Source: Streptomyces sp. ICC1 (GTDB taxonomy: Bacteria; Actinomycetota; Actinomycetes; Streptomycetales; Streptomycetaceae). Taken from it: a stretch of 64,000 nucleotides of DNA. Both the position numbers and the translations under genes were made by a program. This document shows, in pieces, positions 24,357-33,054 of this stretch. The notes under the pieces are model-generated. The model worked only from the letters and a program-made list of their open reading frames with translations, had not been told where the DNA came from and searched no databases. Where the stretch lies: positions 6,031,022 through 6,095,021 of the forward strand of contig NZ_CP030287.1 in the NCBI RefSeq assembly GCF_003287935.1. Reading direction: 5' to 3'. Within the stretch, counting starts at the first letter, position 1; each line of letters opens with the position of its first letter.

Positions 24357-25158
24357 CTGTTCAGCTCCGCCAGCACCCGCAGCGTGTGCGGGTCCGGTGC
24401 CGTCACGAGCAGGTCGGTGACCGGGCCCTTGCGCCACAGTTCGAGGCGTTCCGCGATCCGCTCCCGGGGGCCGACCAGGGAGATCTCGTCGGCGAAGGCG
24501 TCCGGGACGGCCATGACCGCCTCCTCCTTGCGCCCGGCGAGGAACAGCTCCTGGATCCGGTGCGCCTCCTCCTCGTAGCCCATCCGCCCCATCAGGTCGG
24601 CGTGGAAGTTGCGGGCCGCGTGCCCCATGCCGCCGATGTAGAAGCCGAGCATCGCCTTCACCGGGAGCAGCCCCTCGGTGACGTCGTCGCAGACCTTGGC
24701 CCGCGCCATCGGGGCGATCATGAACCCCTCGGGGAGGTCGGCCAGCGAGGCCTGGTAGACGTCGGTGCGGGTCGGCGACCAGTACAGGGGGAGCCAGCCG
24801 TCCGCGATGCGGGTGGTCTGGGCGATGTTCTTGGGGCCTTCCGCGCCGAGCAGGACCGGCAGGTCCGCGCGCAGCGGGTGGGTGATGGGCTTGAGCGGCT
24901 TGCCGATGCCGGTGCCGTCGGCGCCCCGGTACGGGTGGCTGTGGAAGCGGCCGTCCAGCGCGACGGGGGCCTCGCGGCGCAGCACCTGGCGGATGACGTC
25001 CACGTACTCGCGGGTCGCCGTCAGCGGGCTGGAGGGGAAGGGGCGCCCGTACCAGCCCTCGACGACCTGGGGGCCGGACAGGCCGAGGCCGAGCATCATC
25101 CGGCCGCCGGAGAGGTGGTCCAGGGTCAGCGCCTGCATCGCGGCCTCACACGGGTTGA
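24353..25158 (-). CDS. LLM-class F420-dependent oxidoreductase, N-terminus missing
   Basis: From EAAMQALTLDHLSGGRMMLG onward this is a luciferase-like monooxygenase-fold F420 enzyme: LGLGLSGPQVVEGWYGRPF, then YVDVIRQVLRREAPVALDG, PVLLGAEGPKNIAQTTRIAD, GFYIGGMGHAARNFHADLMG and the end VTDLLVTAPDPHTLRVLAEL. About 90 N-terminal residues are absent: the frame instead enters adapter-like sequence at 25159 and then an unrelated membrane protein. The family transfers hydride with coenzyme F420; the substrate is unknown. The stop codon lies in the CTAG of a repeat end. Confidence 0.85.
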
Positions 25159-25191
25159 GCGTCGGCGTCATCAGATAGTGATAAGCGACAG
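25159..25191 (+). other. degraded sequencing-adapter scar, second site
   Basis: 25173-25191 (AGATAGTGATAAGCGACAG) matches the Tn5 mosaic end AGATGTGTATAAGAGACAG at 14 of 19 ungapped, and with one base gained and one lost at all remaining positions but one. 25159-25172 matches the adapter tail TCGTCGGCAGCGTC at 10 of 14. It is exactly where two unrelated protein families are fused. Confidence 0.75.
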
Positions 25192-25864
25192 GGACCACGC
25201 AGACCAGCAGGCCCACGGCCGAGGCGAGCGCCCACACCGATCCGTGACGCAGGGTCAGCAGACCCCCGGCCAGCGCCCCCAGCAGCAGGGCCGCGACCGT
25301 CACGAGGCGGCGCAGGGAGGCGGGCCCCCACCGGTCGGCCGCCAGCCCGGTCAGCGCCCGGGTGACCACGGTGGTGGTCAGGTCGGGCACCGCGATCCGG
25401 TGCACCACGGCGTTCTGCAGGCCCATGCCCAGCGCGAGCAGGGCGATGACGGGCGGTGGCCCCGCGCCGGCCGCCGTCAGGGCGAGCGCCCCGCCCACCA
25501 GTACGGTCTGCGCGGCGACCAGCGGCGCGAACATCCGGCCGGCCCCGCTGGCCGGCCGCAGCCGGCCCGCGGCCAGCGCGCCGGTCAGGAAGGCGCCGAC
25601 GGCCAGCAAGGAGTCCGGGGCGGACAGCGACCGGTCGCCGGCGAGCGCGAAGCCGAGGAAGACGACGTTGCCCGTCATGTTGGCGACGAAGACGTGGCCG
25701 AGCCCCAAGTAGCTCACCGCGTCGACCACACCGCTGACGAAGGTGAGGACGATCAGCAGCGGCGGCAGCACCCCGTGGACGGACTCGGAGCCGTCCGGGC
25801 CCGGCGGGAACAGGAGCGCCGCCAGCGGCCGCAGGATCCCGCGCCGCCGCCCGGTGGAGGTCAT
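25192..25864 (-). CDS. DUF1275 (YoaK-like) membrane protein, C-terminus missing
   Basis: Start at 25864 with AAGGGA upstream. DUF1275 hallmarks are present: VSGVVDAVSYLGLGHVFVAN, MTGNVVFLGFALAG, and later GLQNAVVHRIAVPDLTTTVV and TRALTGLAADR. Six hydrophobic segments are visible, the last (LLVCVVPVA) running into the scar at 25191, so only the extreme C-terminus is lost. Proteins of this family are inner-membrane proteins of unclear function, possibly transporters. The in-frame fusion to an oxidoreductase is an artefact. Confidence 0.85.
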
Positions 25865-25994
25865 GGGGGTCCCTTGCACAGTGTCTTCGCCCCCGGGGAA
25901 CGGTAGCGGCCCCGGGCGCACGGGCGAAGGAGCGACCCGCGCCCTTCAGGGGGTGTCTGGTGGATCTCCGCGGCGTCGCGACGCCCGGCACGCA

Positions 25995-26185
25995 CTAGTG
26001 CTGTGACCGGAAAGGTCCACCGGGTCGCGGCGCCCGGCGCGGCACCTCGCCGCGTTGTCGGACCACACCGGTACGTCCAGTACGAGGCGTGCTCCTCCGC
26101 CCGGGGGCCCCTCCCAGCGGTAGCTGGGGGAGATGCACCGCACCGAACACCGCGACCCGGCGAACCTTTCCGGTCACAGCACTAG
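25995..26185. mobile_element. 191-bp MITE-like element with about 48-bp terminal inverted repeats
   Basis: The left end (CTAGTGCTGTGACCGGAAAG, continuing GTCCACCGGGTCGCGG) and the inverted right end (CTAGTGCTGTGACCGGAAAG, continuing GTTCGCCGGGTCGCGG) match over about 48 bp with a few differences. CTAG forms both outer edges. No coding capacity. Half-copies lie at 24343-24356 and 58345-58371, so the family is repeated in this genome. Confidence 0.75.
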
Positions 26186-26259
26186 CCGGCCGGGGGCCCG
26201 GCCCGGCCCGATCGCGGCGCCACCGGGCCGCTGTCAGACCCCGGCGATAGGGTCCCGCC

Positions 26260-26694
26260 ATGGCCTACACATTCCAAGTGACCGTCGACTCCGCACACCC
26301 GCACGCCCTCGCAGACTGGTGGGCCGAGGCCCTCGGATGGGAAGTCGAGCCCAGTGACGAGAAGTTCATTCGCGGCCTGATCGCCGCCGGGCACGCGAGC
26401 GAGGAGGACACCACCACGCACCGGGGCGTCCTCGTCTGGAAGGCGGGCGGGGCCATCCGCCATCCCGAAGGCCTCGAGCGGGCGCCCCGGGTCCTCTTCC
26501 AGCTGATCGAGGAGCCCAAGACCGTCAAGAACCGCGTCCACCTCGACATCCGCACCGGCGAGGACGACCCCGCGGCCCTCGTCGAGCGGCTCCTCGCCAA
26601 GGGGGCCGAGCACCGGCACGACGGCCGCCAGGGCCCCTTCGCCTGGACCACCCTCACCGACCCCGAGGGCAACGAGCTCTGCGTCTCCCACTGA
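26260..26694 (+). CDS. VOC-superfamily (glyoxalase-like) protein, 144 aa
   Basis: Start ATG 26260. Two beta-alpha-beta-beta-beta modules: TFQVTVDSAHPHALADWWAE with ALGWEVEP, and VHLDIRTGEDDPAALVERLL with WTTLTDPEGNELCVSH. The metal-ligand positions (late His in NRVHLDIR, Glu in PEGNELCV) are kept. The size matches the glyoxalase_6 subgroup, usually of unknown substrate, including antibiotic-resistance and dioxygenase-like members. It forms a plus-strand run with the next gene. Confidence 0.82.
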   Translation: MAYTFQVTVDSAHPHALADWWAEALGWEVEPSDEKFIRGLIAAGHASEEDTTTHRGVLVWKAGGAIRHPEGLERAPRVLFQLIEEPKTVKNRVHLDIRTGEDDPAALVERLLAKGAEHRHDGRQGPFAWTTLTDPEGNELCVSH

Positions 26695-26724
26695 GCGCGG
26701 GCACGCCCGCATAGGGTGGGCGAC

Positions 26725-27429
26725 GTGAACGTCATCCTCTTCGGCGCGACCGGAATGATCGGCCGGGGCGTGCTGCGCGAATGCCTGCGCGACGACTCGG
26801 TGGAAAGCGTCCTGGCCGTCGGCCGCACCCCCCTGGCCGTCACCCACCCCAAGCTGCGCGAGCTCGTCCAGGCCGACCCGACCGACCTGTCGGCGCCCGG
26901 CCTGGACCTCGCCGCGTACGACGCGTGCTTCTTCTGCCTCGGGATCTCCTCCTTCCGGATGAAGGAGGAGGAGTACCGCCGGATCACCTACGACCTGACG
27001 CTCCGGGCGGCCCGCACCCTGGCCGGGGCCAACCCCGGGCTGACCTTCGCCTACGTCTCGGGCGAGGGCACGGACAGCACCGAGCAGGGCCGCTCCATGT
27101 GGGCCCGGGTCAAGGGGGAGACCGAGAACGATCTGCTCAAACTCCCCTTCGACGCCTACATGTTCCGCCCGGGGATCGTCCGGCCGGACCGCGGCACGCC
27201 CTCCAAGACCCCGCTCTACCGCGCCGCCTACGCCGTCACCGCGCCCCTCTTCCCGATCCTTGGGCGCGTCGCGCCCGACCTCGTCACCACCACCCGGGCA
27301 CTGGGCCGCGCCATGATCGCGGTCGCCGCCGCCGGCCCCGGCGGCGCGGACACCCGGCGGATCCTGCGGGCGGCCGACATCAACCGGCTGGGCGGCGAAG
27401 GCCGAAGCCGTGCCGCGGACCCCCGCTAA
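26725..27429 (+). CDS. NAD(P)-binding (HTATIP2/TIP30-like SDR) protein, 234 aa
   Basis: GTG at 26725 follows AGGGTGGG; a GTG at 26716 is an alternative. The Rossmann motif is VILFGATGMIGRGVLRECL (G-x-x-G-x-x-G). YDACFFCLGISS and FAYVSGEGTDSTEQGRSMWA with RVKGETENDLLK give the atypical-SDR active region (S...K; the Tyr is not in the classical YxxxK place). FRPGIVRPDRG is the family's substrate loop. It is probably an NADPH-dependent reductase or a regulatory fold; substrate unknown. Confidence 0.8.
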   Translation: MNVILFGATGMIGRGVLRECLRDDSVESVLAVGRTPLAVTHPKLRELVQADPTDLSAPGLDLAAYDACFFCLGISSFRMKEEEYRRITYDLTLRAARTLAGANPGLTFAYVSGEGTDSTEQGRSMWARVKGETENDLLKLPFDAYMFRPGIVRPDRGTPSKTPLYRAAYAVTAPLFPILGRVAPDLVTTTRALGRAMIAVAAAGPGGADTRRILRAADINRLGGEGRSRAADPR

Positions 27430-27433
27430 CCAG

Positions 27434-27443
27434 CGAATATTCG
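27434..27443. promoter_or_regulatory. palindrome CGAATATTCG before the RNA-ligase operon
   Basis: A perfect 10-bp palindrome, AT-rich, 59 bp before the RNA ligase start. The gene is followed by the kinase/phosphatase gene, so this may be the operon's operator or promoter. Confidence 0.35.
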
Positions 27444-27501
27444 GTTTCGGCCGGGCCCTTCCGCCCCCGAGAATGAGGCATCTCGAACCGGGAGGAACCC
27501 C

Positions 27502-28710
27502 ATGAGCCAGGACCGCCTGACTCTGCACGACCTGATGCCCGCGCAGGCGCTGACCGAGGCCATCGACGCCGGATACGTGACCCGCAAGGCACACCCCGAG
27601 CTGCCGCTGTCCATTTACACCTACACCCGGACCGCCCAGTACGAGCGGGTCTGGAACCAGGTCACCACGCGCTGCCGCGGCCTCGTCGCCGACGACGACA
27701 CCGGCGCCGTCATCGCGCTGCCGCTGCCCAAGTTCTTCAACGTCGGCGAGCACGAGTCCGGCCAGCCGTACGCGCCCGCCCTGCCGGACGAGCCGTTCGA
27801 GGTGTACGACAAGGTCGACGGCAGTCTCGGGGTGCTCTTCCACTACGCGGGGAAGTGGCGCGTCGCGTCCAAGGGTTCCTTCACCAGCACCCAGGCCACC
27901 TGGGCCCAGCGCCGCCTCGACGGCCGGGACACCTCCTTGCTGGTCCCCGGCACCACCTACCTCGCGGAGATCCTGTACCCGCAGAACCGCATCGTCGTCG
28001 ACTACGGCGAGCGCCGCGACCTCGTCCTGCTCGCCGCCTACGGGGCGGACGGCACCGAGGTGCCGCTCGCCGAAGCCGCGGTCCACTGGCGGGACATCGG
28101 CTCCGTCGTCACCACGTGGCCCGCGATGCCGCTCGACGAACTGCTCGCGCTGACCGCCTCCAGCACGCTGCCCGGCGGCGCCGGTGCGACCGGCACCGAC
28201 GCGGAGGGCTTCGTGCTGCGCTTCGCCTCGGGCGTCCGCGCCAAGGCCAAGATCGCCGAGTACGTACGGCTCCACAAGCTGCTCACCGGCGTGACCGAGC
28301 GGGACATCTGGCGCGGCCACGGCATCCAGCGGTTCGCCGGCCTGCCGGCCAAGCAGCTGGCCCAGGGCCTGAACTGCACGGTCGCCGACATCGAGGCCTA
28401 CGGCGGCAAGCCGCTCGACGCGCTGCTGGAGCAGGTGCCCGACGAGTTCGACCAGTGGGTGCGCTCGGTGATCGAGGGCCTGGAGGAGCGGGCCGCGCTC
28501 CGCGAGCGCGCCATCGACGAGGCCCACGCCTCGCTCGCCCACCTGGCCGCGGACCGCGGCGCGTTCGCGCGCGCCGCCCGGTCGCTGCGCGACAGCGGCA
28601 TCCGCGGCGCGCTGTTCCAGCGCCTGGACGGCAAGTCGACCGAGCTCGTCAGCTGGCGGCAGGTGCGGCCCGAGGCGTCCGACCCCTTCACGAACGACGA
28701 GGAGAACTGA
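27502..28710 (+). CDS. T4 Rnl1-like RNA ligase, 402 aa
   Basis: ATG 27502 after GGGAGGA. Nucleotidyltransferase motif I is YDKVDGSLG with the AMP-accepting Lys104; upstream CRGLVADDDTG is the Rnl1 R-G motif; later motifs are KWRVASKGSF (III), TYLAEILYPQNRIV (IIIa), DAEGFVLRF (IV) and RAKAKIAEYVRLH (V). It joins 3'-OH and 5'-PO4 RNA ends using ATP. The C-terminal helical domain resembles tRNA-specific Rnl1 enzymes. The kinase/phosphatase that makes such ends follows 2 bp later, so the pair is an RNA-repair module for cleaved tRNA or similar breaks. Confidence 0.9.
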   Translation: MSQDRLTLHDLMPAQALTEAIDAGYVTRKAHPELPLSIYTYTRTAQYERVWNQVTTRCRGLVADDDTGAVIALPLPKFFNVGEHESGQPYAPALPDEPFEVYDKVDGSLGVLFHYAGKWRVASKGSFTSTQATWAQRRLDGRDTSLLVPGTTYLAEILYPQNRIVVDYGERRDLVLLAAYGADGTEVPLAEAAVHWRDIGSVVTTWPAMPLDELLALTASSTLPGGAGATGTDAEGFVLRFASGVRAKAKIAEYVRLHKLLTGVTERDIWRGHGIQRFAGLPAKQLAQGLNCTVADIEAYGGKPLDALLEQVPDEFDQWVRSVIEGLEERAALRERAIDEAHASLAHLAADRGAFARAARSLRDSGIRGALFQRLDGKSTELVSWRQVRPEASDPFTNDEEN

Positions 28711-28712
28711 GC

Positions 28713-29681
28713 GTGTCCGAAGTCCCCGAAACCCAGGCCCCCGAGCCGGCGGCCGAGACCCCCGCACTGCCGGTGGTCCACGTCATGACGGGTCTGCCGG
28801 CCTCCGGGAAGACGACCGCCGCGCGCGCCCTCCAGGCGGCGTCCGGCGGCCGGATGCGCCGCGTCAACCTCGACGACCTGCGGTCCATGCTCGACGTGCC
28901 GGACCCCGAGCGCGGGCGCTCGTACAAGCACGAGCAGACCGTGCTGGACATCCAGGACGCGGCCGTCAGCGCGGCCGTCGACGGCGGCTTCCACGTGGTC
29001 GTCGACAACACGCACCTGACCTCCCACATCCCCAAGCGGCTCAAGGCGGCCGTCGCGGGGCGGGCCACCTTCGTCGTGCACGACTTCACCGACGTGCCCG
29101 TGGAGGAGTGCCTGCGCCGCGACGCCGCGCGCGAGCGACAGGTCGGCGAGGAGATCATCCGGATACTCGCGGACAAGCACGCCAAGGCGCGCAAGGGCGG
29201 CTGGCGGCTCACCGCGGACTGGCTCAACGACCAGCCGGACGTCTCCCCGTACGTCGCCGACCCGGCGCTGCCCGGGGCCGTCATGTGCGATATCGACGGC
29301 ACCCTCGCGCTGACCGGCGACCGCAACCCGTACGACTTCTCGCGCTGCGGGATCGACCTCCTCAACAGGCCGGTGCGCGACGCCCTCGACTCCTTCCGGC
29401 GCGCCGACGGCGACACCATCGTGCTGCTGTCCGGGCGGGGCGAGGAGCACCGGGAGCCGACCGAGGCCTGGCTGCGGGAGCACGAAGTCCCGTACGACGA
29501 GCTGTGGATGCGCGCGGCGGGCGACACGCGCCGCGACGACATCGTCAAGGCGGAGCTGTTCAACGCGCACGTGCGCGGCCGGTACGCGGTGCGGGTCTCC
29601 CTGGACGACCGCGACCGGGTGGTGGCGATCTGGCGCCGGATGGGCCTGGCGACCTGGCAGGTCAACTACGGCGACTTCTGA
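28713..29681 (+). CDS. polynucleotide 5'-kinase/3'-phosphatase (T4 Pnkp-like), 322 aa
   Basis: GTG 28713, 2 bp after the ligase stop. The kinase P-loop GLPASGKTT is at residues 27-35, with VNLDDLRSML and VVVDNTHLTSH completing the active site. The C-terminal half is a HAD phosphatase: CDIDGTLAL with Asp193 and Asp195, LLSGRGEEH, and the end VSLDDRDRVVAIWRRMGLAT. This order (kinase then phosphatase) is the T4 Pnkp order. It heals RNA ends (adds 5'-phosphate, removes 3'- or 2',3'-cyclic phosphate) for the ligase. Confidence 0.92.
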   Translation: MSEVPETQAPEPAAETPALPVVHVMTGLPASGKTTAARALQAASGGRMRRVNLDDLRSMLDVPDPERGRSYKHEQTVLDIQDAAVSAAVDGGFHVVVDNTHLTSHIPKRLKAAVAGRATFVVHDFTDVPVEECLRRDAARERQVGEEIIRILADKHAKARKGGWRLTADWLNDQPDVSPYVADPALPGAVMCDIDGTLALTGDRNPYDFSRCGIDLLNRPVRDALDSFRRADGDTIVLLSGRGEEHREPTEAWLREHEVPYDELWMRAAGDTRRDDIVKAELFNAHVRGRYAVRVSLDDRDRVVAIWRRMGLATWQVNYGDF

Positions 29682-29703
29682 GCGGTCGGCCCATACTGGG
29701 GCG

Positions 29704-30120
29704 GTGAACGCAGGGAACGCAGGGAACGCAGGGAGCGCGGGGAATGCCGAGGGCACCGGGAGCGCGGCAGACGTCCTGATCGTCGACGGAGCCAACGTCG
29801 TCGGGTCCGTGCCGGACGGCTGGTGGCGCGACCGGCGCGCGGCCGCCGAGCGGCTGCGCGACCTGCTGGCCCGGCGGGACGGGGACCAGGAGATCGTCCT
29901 CGTGGTCGAAGGCGCCGCCCGGGGCGTCGAGTCCGTGCCCGGCGTACGGGTGGACCCGGCGCCCGGGAGCGGCGACGACCGGATCGTGCAGCTGGCGGGG
30001 GCCGTGCGCGCGGAGCACCGCGGGTGCGTCGTGGTCACGGCGGACCGCGAACTGCGCGAGCGGGTACGCGCCCTCGGAGCGCGGTGCGTGGGACCGAGGG
30101 CGGTGCGCCCGGAGGCGTGA
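29704..30120 (+). CDS. NYN/PIN-like domain protein, 138 aa
   Basis: GTG 29704, 22 bp after the kinase/phosphatase. After a short repeat-encoded N-terminus (NAGNAGNAGSAGNA, from 9-bp units GGGAACGCA) comes VLIVDGANVVGSVPDGWWRD, the acidic DGANVVGS motif of YacP/NYN nucleases, then EIVLVVEGAARG, and VVVTADRELRERVRALGARC with the second acidic site (T-A-D-R-E-L). The fold is a small PIN-like nuclease. Next to the RNA-repair genes it may trim RNA; nuclease activity is not shown by sequence alone. Confidence 0.75.
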   Translation: MNAGNAGNAGSAGNAEGTGSAADVLIVDGANVVGSVPDGWWRDRRAAAERLRDLLARRDGDQEIVLVVEGAARGVESVPGVRVDPAPGSGDDRIVQLAGAVRAEHRGCVVVTADRELRERVRALGARCVGPRAVRPEA

Positions 30121-30138
30121 GGCGGCGGCGCCGCCGGG

Positions 30139-30825
30139 TCAGCGGGCCTGGAGGCCGGCGTTGAACCCGTCGCGCAGGAGCGGATAGGCCTGGGCGACGG
30201 TCCAGCCGGCGTCCCAGCACGCGTCGCGCTCGGCCTGCCCGGCGGGCGCGGTCCCGCAGGAGCGGGACTCGTAGAAACCGGCGGCCTTCGCGACCTTGTC
30301 GGCGTTCGCGCGCAGGGTGGCGAAGGAGCCCTGGTTCTCGTGGGCGATCAGGGACAACGAGGTCTTCGCGGCCTCGGCGGCCTTGGCGGCGTTGCCGGTG
30401 CACAGTTCGGTGAGCGAGGTCGGCCGCTCGGGCCAGCACTTGGAGCCCTTTTCGGAGCCGTAGCGGGTCTCGGCGTCGTTCAGCAGGCCGACCGACTTCG
30501 CGTGGACCGCCTCCGCGTCGGGAGCCGCGACGCCGCGGGGCTGGTCCCGCCACTTCATGATGACGGTCGAGACGTCCGGCCAGGTCCGGGTCGACTGCGG
30601 GCTCTGGCCGCTCGACGGGGCCTGGGAGTTCGCGGCGGAGGGCGATGCCGGGGCCGATGCCGCGGCCGACGTGGAGGGAGAGGCGCTTCCCGAACCGCTC
30701 GGCGACGCCGCGGCGTCCGCCTTCCCGTCCGACGAGGAGCACCCGCCGAGGGAGGCTGCGACGGCCGTCACGGCCGCGAGCAACGCCAGGGGGGCCGGTC
30801 GGTTGGAACGTGCGGTACGCGGCAC
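30139..30825 (-). CDS. putative lipoprotein, 228 aa
   Basis: GTG at 30825 gives a lipoprotein signal (APLALLAAVTAVAASLGGC, Cys29). A Ser/Ala/Pro-rich linker to about residue 80 precedes a helical domain: WPDVSTVIMKWRDQPRGVAA, CWPERPTSLTELCTG, SLIAHENQGSFATLRANADK and RSCGTAPAGQAERDACWDAG. Four Cys in the domain suggest two disulfides. Start alternatives further upstream run into low-complexity sequence. The family is an uncharacterised Streptomyces lipoprotein. Confidence 0.75.
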   Translation of the reverse strand: MPRTARSNRPAPLALLAAVTAVAASLGGCSSSDGKADAAASPSGSGSASPSTSAAASAPASPSAANSQAPSSGQSPQSTRTWPDVSTVIMKWRDQPRGVAAPDAEAVHAKSVGLLNDAETRYGSEKGSKCWPERPTSLTELCTGNAAKAAEAAKTSLSLIAHENQGSFATLRANADKVAKAAGFYESRSCGTAPAGQAERDACWDAGWTVAQAYPLLRDGFNAGLQAR

Positions 30826-30938
30826 CGAGTCTGTCCTTCGCTCTGCCCGCAGGCCGTCTGCCTGCGGGAACAGCGTCTGTCTACCCGCTCCGCGGCCCGG
30901 ACGCCAGTTCGTTGTTCCGGGATGCGGGTGCCGTCGCA

Positions 30939-31415
30939 CTAGGAGCGGCAGTACCTCACCTCGCCGAGGTTCTTCACGTAGCGGGCCGCGACCCAGTGGT
31001 CCTTGCGGTCCATGGTGGCCGCGGCGCCCGGGCCCTCGCCGTTCATGTCCTCCTGGGCCTCCCGCTTGCCGTCCAGCAGGTACCAGAGGTTGTTGCCGTC
31101 GACGCGCTCGCCGCGCTTCTTGCACTCGATGGTGAGCTTCTGGTGCGGGTGCACCCGGCCGACCTTGTGCGAGTGGGTGGTCGGCTTGCTGCGCACGGTC
31201 AGCGGGCCGCGCGAGATGACGATGCCGCGGGCGTGCTTGCGGTCGGGGTAGTCGTCGGCGAGGTCGTCCGCCTGCTCCTGGTCGTCAACGATGTTCTCCT
31301 GGCCCGGGTTGTCGGCCAGCGGGTCGGCGTCCGCGACGGCGGCACCCGCCCCTACCAGGCCGAGCACCAGGCTTCCGGCGGCGAGAGCGAGGATGGTCCT
31401 GGTGGGCTTCAGCAT
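30939..31415 (-). CDS. secreted SH3-domain protein, 158 aa
   Basis: ATG 31415 follows GAGGAG. The signal peptide (TILALAAGSLVLGLVGAGAAVADA) leads to an acidic segment (NIVDDQEQADDLADDYPD) and a bacterial SH3 domain (GPLTVRSKPTTHSHKVGRVH, then KLTIECKKRGERVDGNNLWY and HWVAARYVKN). The two Cys (IECKK and VRYCRS) may pair. Bacterial SH3 domains bind peptidoglycan or metal-bound peptides; the role is unknown. It lies next to the lipoprotein gene on the same strand. Confidence 0.8.
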   Translation of the reverse strand: MLKPTRTILALAAGSLVLGLVGAGAAVADADPLADNPGQENIVDDQEQADDLADDYPDRKHARGIVISRGPLTVRSKPTTHSHKVGRVHPHQKLTIECKKRGERVDGNNLWYLLDGKREAQEDMNGEGPGAAATMDRKDHWVAARYVKNLGEVRYCRS

Positions 31416-31811
31416 GAGCCGGCTCCTCTGAGAAGACATCGGCCCGGCCGCGGAACGCGGCGCGGGGCGGCAACCAGGCGGTTGCCACCGATGACTATGG
31501 CGACGCGAAGGCCCGCAGCCCGGCTGACGCACCGTGATTTAGCCCGATATGCCCAATATGATGAGACCGGTGGTAGTCCGCGGCGAAGCTGCGACCCGGG
31601 CGCGGGGGAGGGGTGGCGGGGCCGTGCCCGCCCCCGAACGGGCACGGCCGCCTGGCGGGCCCCGGGGGGATCGGGCCACTGCCGGTTCGGGACCGGCCCA
31701 ATGAAATCTACGGGTGCCCGCTCGCTCTCTCGCCCATCCAAGGGTTGAACTCCGGCTACCCCCACGGGTGGTAACCCTGTACAACCAGGGGTGTACACAA
31801 GGGGGTCCTAC
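31416..31811. other. divergent promoter region
   Basis: Between the SH3 protein (minus) and the histidine kinase (plus). An AT-richer patch at 31535-31575 and an inverted repeat CCCTG-TACAAC-CAGGG (31775-31790) just before the kinase start are the only features I see. The repeat could be the site of the response regulator. Confidence 0.35.
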
Positions 31812-33026
31812 GTGCAGTTGTCCGCGCATCCGGCAGTCGCCCGGCTCCGCGCCGTGCGGCCGGCCGTCGTCGAGACCGCGTACGCCCTCGGCTCGCTCTG
31901 GATCTCGACCTCCATGCTCGCGAACTGGCCGGACCCCGCGGACTACTGGCGCGACACCGACACGCTCGCCTACGTGCTGCTCGGCGCCGTCTACCTGCCG
32001 CTCGTGCTGCGCCGCCGCTTTCCCGTGGCCGTCCTGGTGAGCACCGGGCTCTGCGTCGCCGCCTACTTCACCCTCGGCTACTACCACGTCCCCGCCGTCT
32101 GCGGGATGCTCCTCGCCCTCTACACCGTCGCCTCCCTGCGCCCCCGCCCCGTCTCCCTGCGCTGCGCCGCCACCTCGCTCCTCGTGCTGCTCTGGGGCAC
32201 CCGGCTCGCCGAACCGGGCATCGGCCCGCTCAGCGTCGGCTTCGTGACCGTCACCACCACCGTCTGCTGGGTGGCCGGGAACGGCTCCCGGCGGCTGCGC
32301 GAGCTCACCCGCCGACTCAGGCTCGAACAGGAGGAGAAGGCCCGCCGGGCCGTGGTCGCCGAACGCATCCAGATCGCCCGCGAGCTGCACGACGTCATCG
32401 CGCACCACGTCTCGGTCATCTCCGTGCAGACCGGCCTCGCCGGCTACGTCTTCGCCTCCGACCCGCCCACCGCCCGCCGCGCCCTGGACACCATCGGCTC
32501 CAGCGCCCACGAGGCCCTCGCCGAGATGCGCCGGATGCTCGTCGTGCTCCGGGAGGACGGGCCGGAACCCGCCGGGTACGGGAACGGGCAAGGGGACGGG
32601 GCGGGCGAGGTCTCCGGACTCGGACGCCTCGGCGAGCTGGTCCGCCGGGTGGGCGAGGCCGGCGTGCCGGTCGACGTCACCGTCACGGGGGCGGCGTACG
32701 CCCTGCCGCCCGGAATCGACCTCTGCGCGTACCGCGTGGTCCAGGAGGCGCTCACGAACGTGCTCAAGCACGCCCCGGCCGCGCACACCACCGTCCGCGT
32801 GGACTACGCCGAGGACGAGGTCCGCGTACGGGTCAAGGACGACGGCAGCGGAGCCCGCCGCGGGCACGGCCCGAGCCCCGCCCCCGGACACTCCGGCCAG
32901 GGCCTGACCGGCATGCGCGAGCGCGCGATGATCTACCACGGCACGCTGACCGCCGAGCCGGCCCCCGACGGCGGCTTCGAGGTCAGCCTGCGCGTGCCCG
33001 TACCCCGGACCGGCCATGACGGCTGA
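31812..33026 (+). CDS. sensor histidine kinase (NarL-system, HisKA_3), 404 aa
   Basis: GTG 31812 follows AAGGGGGTCC; an upstream GTG at 31791 is possible. Four to six N-terminal membrane segments without an extracellular domain are followed by the dimerisation box [20 protein letters not shown] with the phospho-acceptor His, the N-box [16 protein letters not shown] and the G-box VRVKDDGSG with [11 protein letters not shown]. It autophosphorylates and passes phosphate to the next gene's product. The two genes overlap. The signal is unknown. Confidence 0.9.
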   Translation: MQLSAHPAVARLRAVRPAVVETAYALGSLWISTSMLANWPDPADYWRDTDTLAYVLLGAVYLPLVLRRRFPVAVLVSTGLCVAAYFTLGYYHVPAVCGMLLALYTVASLRPRPVSLRCAATSLLVLLWGTRLAEPGIGPLSVGFVTVTTTVCWVAGNGSRRLRELTRRLRLEQEEKARRAVVAERIQIARELHDVIAHHVSVISVQTGLAGYVFASDPPTARRALDTIGSSAHEALAEMRRMLVVLREDGPEPAGYGNGQGDGAGEVSGLGRLGELVRRVGEAGVPVDVTVTGAAYALPPGIDLCAYRVVQEALTNVLKHAPAAHTTVRVDYAEDEVRVRVKDDGSGARRGHGPSPAPGHSGQGLTGMRERAMIYHGTLTAEPAPDGGFEVSLRVPVPRTGHDG

Positions 33027-33054
33027 GCCGCCCCCGGAGGAAGAGGGAACCACC

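Noticed and set aside
24353..25921. A genuine bifunctional membrane oxidoreductase
   Set aside because: Both halves are incomplete family members and the join carries adapter-like sequence.
26182..28767. Open frame of 861 codons on the minus strand
   Set aside because: It lies fully opposite the RNA ligase, SDR and VOC genes, is Gly/Val/Ala/Arg-rich with no domain, and results from GC codon bias.
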